Both the position numbers and the translations under genes were made by a program. Below the pieces are notes generated by a model. It ran no database searches and was not told where the DNA came from. It worked only from the letters and a program-made list of their open reading frames with translations. From Bartonella grahamii ATCC 700132 (lineage in GTDB: Bacteria; Pseudomonadota; Alphaproteobacteria; Rhizobiales; Rhizobiaceae): 42,957 nucleotides of DNA. The first letter of the stretch is position 1. Every line of letters starts with the position of its first letter. The stretch covers positions 1-42,957 of the forward strand of contig NZ_JACX01000015.1 of NCBI RefSeq assembly GCF_000518085.1. The letters run 5' to 3'. Positions 6,688 through 14,293 of the stretch are shown here, piece after piece.

Positions 6688-6741
6688 CAATAAAATCTAA
6701 AATCCATAAGAATCTAGATCAATACGAGAGGGAGATTATAG

Positions 6742-7773
6742 ATGAAAAACGCGATAAATGCAACGGTCGATAAAAATCCTTGGGCGCGACCAAAAATCCA
6801 GCCCAATGGAACAGCACAAAACCGCAACAGTGATGACATTGCTTTATGGAATGAGCTTGTGGATTCAGTCAGAGCTTTGGGACAAATGAATGATTGGTCG
6901 AAAGCAGAGGTGGCGCGGCGCATAGGGATGCCGGATGGGACGTTTTCGCAATGGTATGCTGGCAGTTATGCGGGGCAATTGGGTAAGCAAAATGCGAAGG
7001 TTCAACAATGGGTTGAGGTTTTAAAGGAAACGGCGGGTTTTTTGGAGAAGATCCCTGAAAAGCCAGCCTTTCAGAGGAATCGTATAGCCAGTGAGATTAT
7101 TGATACTTTAACGCTGGCACAAAGCACGGGGGATATGGTGATGATTACGCTTGATGCGGGCAGTGGCAAGACCGAAACTTGCCGCCATTATCGCTCTACC
7201 CGCCCGCATGTTTATCTGGTGACAGCCAGCCCGCATACGCGCAGTGTTCACGGTATTTTGAATGATATGGCAGCAGAATTGGAAGTGGTGGAATATAATC
7301 CCACCCGCTTAACGCGTGCGATTGGCAAAAAGTTAGAGCGTGTGGGCAGTGGCACGTTGTTGATCGTTGATGAGGCGCAAAATTTAACGGATGAGGCGAT
7401 TAATCAGTTGCGCCATTTTGTTGATATCAATGGCACGGGGCTCGCTTTGGTTGGGAATGATGAGATCTCGGGGCGGTTGGTTCACCGTCAAAATGGTCCC
7501 TCTTATGCGCAAATTAAAAGCCGATTGGCGATGCATTTGAAACGGCGCAAGCCCTATAGTGAGGATATTGCTGCGCGCATTCATGATTGGGGGATTGAGG
7601 ATGTTGGGGCGATAAAGTTTCTGACAGGGATAGGCTTAAAGGCTGGAGCTTTGCGGCAAATTGACAAAACCATGATGTTGGCACGCATGGCAGCGCTTGG
7701 AGATGGGTGTGAGGTGACCCTGAAACATGTCAAAGCGGCATGGAAAAACCGTGACGTGGAGGAATTGGCATGA
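6742..7773 (+). CDS. Mu B-type AAA ATPase, transposition target protein
   Basis: 343 residues. A helix-turn-helix near residues 53-75 (SKAEVARRIGMPDGTFSQWY) precedes an AAA domain with Walker A DAGSGKT (138-144), Walker B LLIVDEAQ (206-213) and a sensor-like ALVGNDEI. Mu B binds DNA with ATP, brings target DNA to the transposase and stimulates strand transfer; the same role is expected here. The gene lies just after the transposase but behind a long structured leader, so its dose may be set separately. It ends in ATGA overlap with the next gene. Confidence 0.9.
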   Translation: MKNAINATVDKNPWARPKIQPNGTAQNRNSDDIALWNELVDSVRALGQMNDWSKAEVARRIGMPDGTFSQWYAGSYAGQLGKQNAKVQQWVEVLKETAGFLEKIPEKPAFQRNRIASEIIDTLTLAQSTGDMVMITLDAGSGKTETCRHYRSTRPHVYLVTASPHTRSVHGILNDMAAELEVVEYNPTRLTRAIGKKLERVGSGTLLIVDEAQNLTDEAINQLRHFVDINGTGLALVGNDEISGRLVHRQNGPSYAQIKSRLAMHLKRRKPYSEDIAARIHDWGIEDVGAIKFLTGIGLKAGALRQIDKTMMLARMAALGDGCEVTLKHVKAAWKNRDVEELA

Positions 7774-8039
7774 TCCCTTTATGTGACAAAGAATTATCCG
7801 ATACGCTTGTTGGTCTTTATGACGATTATCAATGCGGTTTTGATATTGGAGAAAAGCTTAAATTGTGTGTTGATTTGGCGTTATTGCTTGAATTGGAGTT
7901 GAGTGTTCACCGTTTGGGGGAGGCGGATGCGGTTTTGGAAGCTGAAGTTGCAGAAGTTTTGGCTGAGTGTGAAGACTCTCATCGAGATGAAGATAAGAGC
8001 AATCGTGTGATTTATATGGATTTTGGAGGCGGAAAATGA
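7770..8039 (+). CDS. Small acidic protein, unknown function
   Basis: 89 residues, strongly acidic and leucine-rich (LCVDLALLLELELSVHRLG, then AVLEAEVAEVLAECEDSHRDEDKS). Probably helical. It is coupled to both neighbours by ATGA overlaps, which supports real translation. I do not recognise a family. Confidence 0.6.
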   Translation: MIPLCDKELSDTLVGLYDDYQCGFDIGEKLKLCVDLALLLELELSVHRLGEADAVLEAEVAEVLAECEDSHRDEDKSNRVIYMDFGGGK

Positions 8040-8287
8040 TGGAACGGAACCCTTATATGGTGAGAGATAGCTTGATTGCTTTGCGCTCTGCCTTGTTAAA
8101 ACATGAAGTGAATGGGATTTTTTTGCATGGACAAGATGTTCGAGAATTAAATGAGTATTTGCGCCGCCTAGCGGGCTATAACCACATTTTAGGTCATGAG
8201 CTTATGCGGTGTCGTTGGCAATTGAAAGCGGGATGTGCGCCTTCTTCAGGGGATGTTGTGCCGTTTCGTCGTTTTCAAAAAACATAA
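8036..8287 (+). CDS. Small protein, unknown function
   Basis: 83 residues with a predicted helical middle (DSLIALRSALLKHEVNG, VRELNEYLRRLAGYN) and a short tail rich in hydrophobic residues. It overlaps the upstream stop (ATGATG) and is followed by AAGGAGG for the next gene. No family recognised. Confidence 0.6.
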   Translation: MMERNPYMVRDSLIALRSALLKHEVNGIFLHGQDVRELNEYLRRLAGYNHILGHELMRCRWQLKAGCAPSSGDVVPFRRFQKT

Positions 8288-8301
8288 GGAGGAAGTTGGT
8301 G

Positions 8302-8925
8302 ATGAATCCACAAATTGAACTTGAAGGAACGCATTATATGAAGGATGCGAAAGGGGCTTTGGTGCCGGTAAGCTTGATCCGCCCTGCGGATTTATTGGAA
8401 GATGAAACGGTGCGTAAAATTATGGGATTTGCCAAAGAGTTATCGGCAAGGATTGCACGTTTTAACAACCATACGATTGCAGATTTGGGTGCTTTTGATA
8501 GCTTGCTTGCGCAAGAATATGGTGTGGAGCGGCGTGGCAAAAAGGGCAATTGTACTTATACAAGCTTTGATGGTTTGCAGCGTATTAAGGTGCAAGTTCA
8601 GGAGAGTTTTGATTTTGGACCGCAATTGCAAATTGCCAAAAGCCTTCTTGATGAATGTTTGAATGAGTGGTCTGCCGATGCGCGCCCCGAAATCCGCGCG
8701 ATTATTACGCGTGCTTTTAATACGGATAAAGAAGGCAAGGTGAATCGGGGGGAGATCTTTATGCTGTTGCGTTTGGATATTGATGATCCACGCTGGAATG
8801 AGGCTATGCGGGCGATCCGTGAAGCGATCCGTGTGACGACATCTAAGGAATATGTGCGTTTTTATGAGCGCGATACATTAGAAAGCGCTTGGCGTGCTGT
8901 GACCATTGATCTGGCGAAGACGTGA
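8302..8925 (+). CDS. DUF3164-family phage protein
   Basis: 207 residues from ATG 8302 (AAGGAGG 9 bases upstream; a GTG one codon earlier is possible). The N-terminus LEGTHYMKDAKGALVPVSLI and the middle RFNNHTIADLGAFDSLLAQE are typical of DUF3164 proteins, which recur in the early region of transposable phages. The C-terminal part has a helical repeat (LLRLDIDDPRWNEAMRAI). Function is unknown. The longer frame beginning at 8209 overlaps the upstream gene and lacks a binding site there. Confidence 0.8.
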   Translation: MNPQIELEGTHYMKDAKGALVPVSLIRPADLLEDETVRKIMGFAKELSARIARFNNHTIADLGAFDSLLAQEYGVERRGKKGNCTYTSFDGLQRIKVQVQESFDFGPQLQIAKSLLDECLNEWSADARPEIRAIITRAFNTDKEGKVNRGEIFMLLRLDIDDPRWNEAMRAIREAIRVTTSKEYVRFYERDTLESAWRAVTIDLAKT

Positions 8926-8934
8926 GGGGGTGAC

Positions 8935-9552
8935 ATGTCTTTAGCTGTCCTTCATATGGGAAAACGCGCGTTAGGTCTTGATGATGAGACCTATCGCGCA
9001 CTGCTCTATCGCTTGACAGGCAAGCAATCGGCGAAAGATTTGGATTTTTTAGAGAAACGTTTAGTCGTCGCTGAAATGAAAGCGTGTGGTTTTGAGCCGA
9101 ATGTGAAGCGTTTAGAGGGTAAATATGCTAAGAAGCTCCAGGCGCTCTGGATTGCTGGGTGGAATCTTGGCATTATTCGTGATCGTTCAGACAAAGCATT
9201 GCTTGCCTTTGTGAAAAGACAGACGGGGATTGATCATATTCGTTTTTTACGCGATAGCGATGATGCATGCAGAGCTATTGAGGCGTTGAAAGGTTGGTTG
9301 CAGCGTGAGGGTGGGGTTGACTGGAAAGGAAAAAAGATTCAAGATTCATGGCAGAAAATGCCAGGATATTTGATTTTGTGTGCCCAATGGAAGCGTTTGA
9401 ATCCCGATGCTGTGTTTGATGTGGAAGCTTTTCATCAAAGTGTTATGGCGTTAAGTGGTAAAGCTTTGGGCGAGATGGATGGGGGCGACTTTAGAGAAGT
9501 GATGAATGTTTGGGGGCGGAAAATCCGTAAAAGTGTTAAAAGCGAGGGGTAA
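8935..9552 (+). CDS. Mu gp16-like protein (DUF1018)
   Basis: 205 residues. The opening LHMGKRALGLDDETYRALLY followed by LTGKQSAKDL, then KLQALWIAGWNLGII and FVKRQTGIDHIRFL, matches the gp16/DUF1018 family of Mu-like phages. Residues 100-190 continue with helical segments around WLQREGGVDWKG. Role unknown in Mu; it sits in the semi-essential early region. GAGGGGG precedes the ATG. Confidence 0.85.
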   Translation: MSLAVLHMGKRALGLDDETYRALLYRLTGKQSAKDLDFLEKRLVVAEMKACGFEPNVKRLEGKYAKKLQALWIAGWNLGIIRDRSDKALLAFVKRQTGIDHIRFLRDSDDACRAIEALKGWLQREGGVDWKGKKIQDSWQKMPGYLILCAQWKRLNPDAVFDVEAFHQSVMALSGKALGEMDGGDFREVMNVWGRKIRKSVKSEG

Positions 9553-9558
9553 GCATGC

Positions 9559-9966
9559 ATGCACGAGGAAGTCTATAGCGATTTTCCTGCCTTATTGCGT
9601 GAAATAGCTGATGTTGCGGGCAGTGAAGCGGCATGGAATATGATGCGTGCTTTTGGCGGACGAGAAGTTTATATACCTGGGCGTCTTGAGAATGCGGATT
9701 GGTTGATTGAAATTGTTGGGTTTGAAGAGGCGCAGCAACTCATCAACCATTTTTGTTTTAATGGTTCTGGTGTGCGCCTTCTTATCCCCCTTGGTAGAGA
9801 TGCTGAACGGCGGCAAAAAATGGTGCAAGCGTTGCAAAAAGGTTGGTCGGTGGATACTGCGGCTGCTGTTTCTGGTATGCATGTGCGTACAGCCTATCGC
9901 TTGAAGAAGAAAATTTCTTCAAAAGAACCACAAGGTTTATTATTTCCAGAGTTTTATGAGTATTGA
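9559..9966 (+). CDS. Mor-family middle/late transcription activator
   Basis: 135 residues with the Mor/C layout: an N-terminal dimerisation part (FPALLREIADVAGSEAAWNM then FGGREVYIPGR) and a C-terminal helix-turn-helix (LQKGWSVDTAAAVSGMHVRTAYRLKKK). Mor and C of Mu bind palindromes overlapping weak promoters and recruit RNA polymerase. A 17-bp palindrome begins 8 bases after this gene and recurs before two other late transcription units, which points to this protein as the late activator. Separate Mor and C genes are not seen, so one protein may do both jobs. The ATG at 9559 is preceded by GAGGGG. Confidence 0.85.
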   Translation: MHEEVYSDFPALLREIADVAGSEAAWNMMRAFGGREVYIPGRLENADWLIEIVGFEEAQQLINHFCFNGSGVRLLIPLGRDAERRQKMVQALQKGWSVDTAAAVSGMHVRTAYRLKKKISSKEPQGLLFPEFYEY

Positions 9967-9973
9967 GAGTTTT

Positions 9974-9990
9974 GACTGACAGTGTCAGTC
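9974..9990. promoter_or_regulatory. Late activator palindrome, site 1
   Basis: GACTGACAGTGTCAGTC, a perfect 17-bp palindrome centred on G, preceded by TTTT and followed by TTATAT, a possible -10 element. It lies 64 bases before the lysis/packaging operon. Sites at 17620 and 29497 share it. Confidence 0.8.
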
Positions 9991-10053
9991 TTATATTGGG
10001 GACGTGAGATTTCATAAACTGCGAATGGATTTTTATTCATTGAGTGGTTTGTT

Positions 10054-10635
10054 ATGATTTCAATAGATGCCTCTTTTCTTCATCAACTTGCGCCTAAACT
10101 GACGCATCATGCGCGCCAAGATTTTATTATTGTTGAAATGGCACGCGTGTTGCCTGAAGCTTTGTCTTATGGTGCGATCACGACACATTTACGTGTTGCG
10201 CATTTTTTAAGCCAATGTGCCCATGAGAGTGATGGCTTTTTTACCCTGCGTGAATATGCCTCAGGGCGCGCTTATGAAGGACGGCGTGATTTAGGCAATG
10301 TCACTCCTGGTGATGGTGTGCGCTTTAAGGGGCGTGGTTTGATCCAATTAACGGGGCGCAATAATTATCGCCGTTTTACGAAGTTTTGGCGCTCAGTAGA
10401 TGATCAGGCGGTTGATTGTGAAGCATTTCCAGAAGTGGTGGAACAGTTTCCAGCTGCTCTTTGGTCTGCTGTTTGGTTTTGGCAGACGAGAGGCTTAAAT
10501 AGGCTTGCTGACCAAGATGATTTACTCAGAATTACTAGAGCAATTAATGGGGGGAAAAACGGTCTTGTGCAACGGTTGACGTATCTTAATCGAGCTAAAA
10601 AGCTTTTGGAGCTTTCATGCGAGGTGAAGGTATGA
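10054..10635 (+). CDS. GH19 chitinase-like endolysin
   Basis: 193 residues, cytoplasmic muramidase-type endolysin that would cut peptidoglycan at lysis. The GH19 core is visible: HFLSQCAHESDGF with E58, E67 in LREYASG, then the substrate-cleft strand FKGRGLIQLTGRNNY (residues about 91-105) and a C-terminal AINGGKNG. There is no signal peptide, so it needs the holin encoded next. First gene of the operon behind late-activator site 1. A second, unrelated lysozyme lies at 38960. Confidence 0.92.
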   Translation: MISIDASFLHQLAPKLTHHARQDFIIVEMARVLPEALSYGAITTHLRVAHFLSQCAHESDGFFTLREYASGRAYEGRRDLGNVTPGDGVRFKGRGLIQLTGRNNYRRFTKFWRSVDDQAVDCEAFPEVVEQFPAALWSAVWFWQTRGLNRLADQDDLLRITRAINGGKNGLVQRLTYLNRAKKLLELSCEVKV

Positions 10636-10919
10636 AACCGTCTTATCGTGGTTCTAGGCTCTATTTATGGTGGTCCTTTTGGTTTGCTTGGGGGGTTATT
10701 TTTTTGCTCGTTTCTGGTGGCTTGTGGGGAGCACCGCATATTGTTGATATGGCAGGCATTTCTATTCCTTCGATGGTGGCGATTATTGTTGGCAATTTGG
10801 GTGTGCATCGTGGTTTTGGTTCGTTGGATTTTTCCAATAGGAAACATTCCCATAAGCGGCGTAGCAGCTCCTATGATGGGGTGGAGATAACGGGGTGGGG
10901 AGATAAGCGCAATGTTTAG
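10632..10919 (+). CDS. Holin-like membrane protein
   Basis: 95 residues from ATG 10632, which overlaps the endolysin stop (ATGA); an upstream in-frame ATG at 10617 lies inside the endolysin. Two hydrophobic segments (about residues 10-33 and 43-60: ISIPSMVAIIVGNLG) and a basic C-terminus (SNRKHSHKRRSS) are seen. Size, topology and position between endolysin and spanins fit a class II holin. I do not recognise a named family. Confidence 0.65.
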   Translation: MKPSYRGSRLYLWWSFWFAWGVIFLLVSGGLWGAPHIVDMAGISIPSMVAIIVGNLGVHRGFGSLDFSNRKHSHKRRSSSYDGVEITGWGDKRNV

Positions 10920-11250
10920 CCCACTTTCAAAACTGTCTTTTGGTTTGTTGTTTTTGGCAAGTGTGATGTTGGCGGCTTTTGGCTTTATGAAAGCGCAAGT
11001 TTTAAAGGCGGAAAGAGCGCGTGATTTGTACTGGCAGTTGGAGATTGCCAAGGCTTCTGCACGCGCACAGCTTGAGATGGAGCGACAAAGGCAAGCAGCG
11101 TTTGAAGCTGAGCATCAAGCGCAAGGGGTAATTTCGGCTTTGGAACAAAAGCTTGTGAAAATGGAGGAGGTCAATGCAGCATTGCCAACTACTGGCTGTG
11201 GTATTGGGCTTGAGCGTGTGCGCTTGCTCAACAACCAAGCCAAGGGATAG
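10912..11250 (+). CDS. Rz-like inner-membrane spanin
   Basis: 112 residues: an N-terminal membrane anchor (LSFGLLFLASVMLAAFGFM) followed by a long charged helix (KAERARDLYWQLEIAKASAR ... EQKLVKMEEVN), the i-spanin pattern. Its last third overlaps the start of an out-of-frame lipoprotein gene, the classic Rz/Rz1 arrangement. With the outer partner it would fuse the two membranes at the end of lysis. Start ATG 10912 overlaps the holin end and follows GGGGAG. Confidence 0.8.
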   Translation: MFSPLSKLSFGLLFLASVMLAAFGFMKAQVLKAERARDLYWQLEIAKASARAQLEMERQRQAAFEAEHQAQGVISALEQKLVKMEEVNAALPTTGCGIGLERVRLLNNQAKG

Positions 11251-11458
11251 TTTTGCGTATCATTTTTTATCGGTTGAATTGCCGCCTGTTGTTCGCATGG
11301 CGTGTGCCCGCCCAGCTTTACTGCCAGAGCGTGCTTTGAATGCGCGCGAAGTGGTGCATTATTGGGGGCGTGATCGTGCTGCTTTATTGATTTGTGAACA
11401 ACGCAGAAAATCTGTGGAGTGGGCGATTTTAGGCAAAAGAGAGGGGGGGTTCAAGTGA
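11174..11458 (+). CDS. Rz1-like outer-membrane spanin lipoprotein
   Basis: 94 residues. The signal sequence MQHCQLLAVVLGLSVCACS ends in a lipobox around Cys16/Cys18. It starts within the Rz-like gene in another frame, with GGAGGAGG just before the ATG. The mature part has PALLPE and a conserved-looking EVVHYWGRDRAALLICEQR. It is longer than lambda Rz1 (60) but similar to many alphaproteobacterial o-spanins. It ends in GTGA overlap with the next gene. Confidence 0.8.
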   Translation: MQHCQLLAVVLGLSVCACSTTKPRDSFAYHFLSVELPPVVRMACARPALLPERALNAREVVHYWGRDRAALLICEQRRKSVEWAILGKREGGFK

Positions 11459-11769
11459 ACTTGGATATCAGTGTTGCGAATGGCTGGTTGTCTTTATTGT
11501 TATCGGTTATTGCGATTTGTGGGGTTTTGAGAGCCTATTTTTCTTCAGGTGCGCGGGAAATGCTGAAAGACATGACAGTGCTTAAAGAGCGTGTGCAAAA
11601 GTTAGAAACGGAGATGGACTTTTTGCCTGATCGCGATGCGATGCAAAGATTAGAAGTGAATATGGAACGTTTGAATGGTCGTATCAACACGCTTTCTGCG
11701 CAATTGCAACCGGTGGCAGCCATTGGTGAGCGCTTGCAAGAGTTTTTACTGGAGAATGCCAAGAAATGA
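11455..11769 (+). CDS. DUF2730-family phage protein
   Basis: 104 residues from GTG 11455 (overlaps the upstream stop, with GAGGGGGGG before it). One N-terminal membrane segment (WLSLLLSVIAICGVL), then a coiled coil (LKDMTVLKERVQKLETEMD ... RLEVNMERLNGRINTLSAQ). DUF2730 proteins sit at this place in Mu-like phages (Mu gp25/26 region), before the small terminase. Function unknown. Confidence 0.75.
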   Translation: MNLDISVANGWLSLLLSVIAICGVLRAYFSSGAREMLKDMTVLKERVQKLETEMDFLPDRDAMQRLEVNMERLNGRINTLSAQLQPVAAIGERLQEFLLENAKK

Positions 11770-12122
11770 AAGCAGATATGGATAAAATTATCCGTGAAGA
11801 AGCGCGGTTAATTATTTTAAAAGGGCTTGCTTGTGAGCGCAGTGAAACTTTATCGAGTGCGATGATCGAGCGGCTTTTATACAGTTATGGCATCAGACGC
11901 GATCGCGATTTTGTGCATAATGAACTGGCTTTTATGGAAGATCAAGGTGCTGTTACATTAAAACAGGTGGGTTCAGTTTTTCTTGCGGCGTTAACAGAAC
12001 GGGGAGCGCGTCATTTAGACCGGAGCTTTTCCATTGAGGGGATTAAGCGGCCTAAACGTTCATCAATAAAATACGAGGTGAAGGATGCGCAAGGTCGGGC
12101 GTGGACGTTTAACGGCGATTGA
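11766..12122 (+). CDS. Mu gp26-region winged-helix-like protein
   Basis: 118 residues. Helical N-terminus, then a segment resembling a winged helix (SYGIRRDRDFVHNELAFMEDQGAVTLKQVG), then LTERGARHLD and a basic tail. It lies directly before the small terminase, where Mu-like phages keep a small conserved protein. Coupled upstream by ATGA; the downstream gene starts within its last 38 bases. DNA binding is inference. Confidence 0.65.
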   Translation: MKADMDKIIREEARLIILKGLACERSETLSSAMIERLLYSYGIRRDRDFVHNELAFMEDQGAVTLKQVGSVFLAALTERGARHLDRSFSIEGIKRPKRSSIKYEVKDAQGRAWTFNGD

Positions 12123-12666
12123 TTTATTGCCGCAAGCTTGTGATCAGATTATTGCTGCGGCTGCTGAGGCTTTAAATGGGCGTGAGAAGACACAAATGGC
12201 TATTTATGGTGAGTTTAAAGCGGCTTTGAAGGCTCTACAAAAGGAAACAGGTTTAAGCTTTTCTATACCCTCTTTTTCCAGTTTTAATCGTTATTCTTTG
12301 CGTTTAGCAGTGATGTCAAGGCGCCTAGAACAGACGCGGGAAATTGCCGCAAGCCTTTCCAAGCGTTTTGATGCCAAAGCTTCTGACAATATTACTCTTT
12401 TGACGGCAGCGGCGATTAAAGAACTGATTTTTTCCACGTTAAGCAGTGGGAAAAACCTTTCGCCAAAAGCGGCACAAGAATTGGCCAATGCGCTCAAAGG
12501 GGTTTTGGCGGCTGAACATTTGTCGACCACGAGGCGGCAAAAGTTGGAAAAGGATTTTGCCTCTAAAGCAAATAAAGCGGTTGAGATGGCAGCAGTCGCG
12601 GCGGGGCTCTCAGAAGAGACAGCGCGCGCTATTCGTGCGCAAGTGTTGGGGGTGAAAAATGGCTGA
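12085..12666 (+). CDS. Small terminase subunit (DUF3486, Mu gp27-like)
   Basis: 193 residues. The start MRKVGRGRLTAIDLLPQACD and the middle YGEFKAALKALQKETGLSFS then SSFNRYSLRLA match DUF3486, the putative small terminase of Mu-like phages that recognises the packaging site. The C-terminal half is helical. It overlaps the previous gene by 38 bases (AAGG before ATG 12085) and the large terminase by 8. Confidence 0.85.
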   Translation: MRKVGRGRLTAIDLLPQACDQIIAAAAEALNGREKTQMAIYGEFKAALKALQKETGLSFSIPSFSSFNRYSLRLAVMSRRLEQTREIAASLSKRFDAKASDNITLLTAAAIKELIFSTLSSGKNLSPKAAQELANALKGVLAAEHLSTTRRQKLEKDFASKANKAVEMAAVAAGLSEETARAIRAQVLGVKNG

Positions 12667-14281
12667 ACAGCCCCTCTCAAAAAGTCATGTCTTTGATCAT
12701 CAAAGTGGTTTTGATATTTGGCAGGCGAGTACTTTCCCTCAAGAGCAAGATCCTTTAGCGGAAGGTGTTTTGATGGCGCATCAACGCGCATGGATTGAAG
12801 ATAAGTCCCCATTAAAATTGGTTGAAAAGGGGCGGCGGACCGGCATTACTTTTGCGGAAGCTTTGGATGATACTCTTATTGCGGCAGCAACGCGTGAAGC
12901 TGGTGGCGATAATGTTTTTTATATTGGAGACACCAAAGAAAAGGGACGTGAATTTATTGGTTATGTGAGCAATTTTGCAAGGGCAATCACTCGTAATAGT
13001 GGGGATGTGGAGGAATTTTTATTCTCTGATCAAAGGGGGGATGGGTCAACAAAATATATCTCTGCTTATCGAGTGCGTTTTGCTTCAGGTTTTCGGATTG
13101 AGGCGCTTTCTAGCCGCCCTGAAAACATTCGTGGTCTACAAGGCATTGTGGTGATTGATGAGGCTGCTTTTCATCAAGATGTGCGCTCTGTTTTGGATGC
13201 GGTCAATGCTTTGTTGATTTGGGGAGGCAAGATCCGTGTGATCTCCACCCATAACGGTGTTTTAAACCCTTTCAATGAATTGATCCGTGAGGCGCGCGCA
13301 GGCAAAGTGCCTTTTTCGGTGCATTGTTACCCCTTTGGTGTCGCTGTTAAAAATGGCTTGTTTAAACGAGTTTGTGCTATGAAGGGCGAGGTGTGGAGTT
13401 TAGCGTCTGAGCAACAATGGGAAGAGCAAATTCGTGCCTCTTATGGGGTGCGTTTGGCTGCTATGCGCCAAGAATTAGATGCCATACCAGCCGATCAAGA
13501 AGGAGCGGCTTTAACACGCTTACAGATTGAAAATTGTTGCGCGCCTGATATTGCGGTGTTGCGTTTTGCTTGTGTGGATAATTTTAAAAATCAATCGGAT
13601 TATCAACGAAGTCAAGCTGCTTTTAATTGGTGTGAGGGGCGCTTAAAACCTCTTCATATTGAGCTTGACCGACGGCGCCAACATGTTTTTGGCGTTGATT
13701 TTGCGCGCAGTGGCGATACGACATCCATTGTGGTGATGGAAATTGGGCAAGATCTGGTGCGCCGTGTCCGGTTTATGGTGGAATTGCGCAATACGCCGTT
13801 TGATCAACAAAGAGAGATTTTATTTTATGTGGTGAATGGCTTGCCGCGTTTGTTGGGGGGCGCTTTGGATGCACGGGGCAATGGGGCTTATTTAGCGGAA
13901 AAAGCAGCACAGCGTTATGGGGCTTGTGTGAGGGAAGTGCAATTGTCGCAAAGTTGGTATGGCAAAGAAATGCCGGCTTATTTGGAAGCTTTTGGGGATG
14001 GGTCCATTGTTTTGCCGCGTGATAGTGACATTGTTGCCGATCATCAAGCGCTTGCTTATGTCAATGGCATTGTGAAAATTCCAGACAATCATCGTTTTAA
14101 AGGCAGTGATGGTTTTATGCGTCATGGTGATAGCGCGATTGCTTGCGCTTTGGCTTATTTTGCCAGCCGCCAGACGCCTGAAATTTATGATTATACACCT
14201 GTGAGAGAGGCTTATCGTTTTGATGAAAGCTCACTCTTTTCAACGCCTTTTTTTTCAACAATGCGATCAAAGATTTATTGA
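12659..14281 (+). CDS. Large terminase subunit (Mu gp28-like)
   Basis: 540 residues. The ATPase half has a Walker A-like GRRTGIT at 58-64 and Walker B IVVIDEAAF near 163-171. The C-terminal nuclease half has an RNase H-type strand FGVDFARSGDTTSIVV, and conserved GGALDARGNGAYLAEKAAQ. It pumps DNA into the prohead and cuts it; in Mu-type packaging the cut is headful into host DNA. Length is usual for the family. Confidence 0.92.
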   Translation: MAEQPLSKSHVFDHQSGFDIWQASTFPQEQDPLAEGVLMAHQRAWIEDKSPLKLVEKGRRTGITFAEALDDTLIAAATREAGGDNVFYIGDTKEKGREFIGYVSNFARAITRNSGDVEEFLFSDQRGDGSTKYISAYRVRFASGFRIEALSSRPENIRGLQGIVVIDEAAFHQDVRSVLDAVNALLIWGGKIRVISTHNGVLNPFNELIREARAGKVPFSVHCYPFGVAVKNGLFKRVCAMKGEVWSLASEQQWEEQIRASYGVRLAAMRQELDAIPADQEGAALTRLQIENCCAPDIAVLRFACVDNFKNQSDYQRSQAAFNWCEGRLKPLHIELDRRRQHVFGVDFARSGDTTSIVVMEIGQDLVRRVRFMVELRNTPFDQQREILFYVVNGLPRLLGGALDARGNGAYLAEKAAQRYGACVREVQLSQSWYGKEMPAYLEAFGDGSIVLPRDSDIVADHQALAYVNGIVKIPDNHRFKGSDGFMRHGDSAIACALAYFASRQTPEIYDYTPVREAYRFDESSLFSTPFFSTMRSKIY

Positions 14282-14293
14282 TGGGATGATGAG

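Larger units (their letters stand above)
6401..6741. other. Long leader of the MuB-like gene with duplicated structured unit
   Basis: A 341-bp gap. Two related units occur (about 6404-6490 and 6597-6668): each has a purine-rich block with GAGGGG and ATTTRTAAG, a hairpin with loop TTT(A)GTATCGCGT, then TAACAAA, and later ATCAATAC. A third hairpin with a TGGGAG loop ends the second unit. An open frame at 6570-6773 crosses these structures and is unlikely to be a gene. The ribosome binding site of the next gene (GGGAG) is at the end of the region. Confidence 0.6.

Noticed and set aside
6570..6773. 67-codon frame in the leader of the MuB-like gene
   Set aside because: It crosses two conserved hairpins and overlaps the real start; the sequence resembles no protein and the conserved features are structural.
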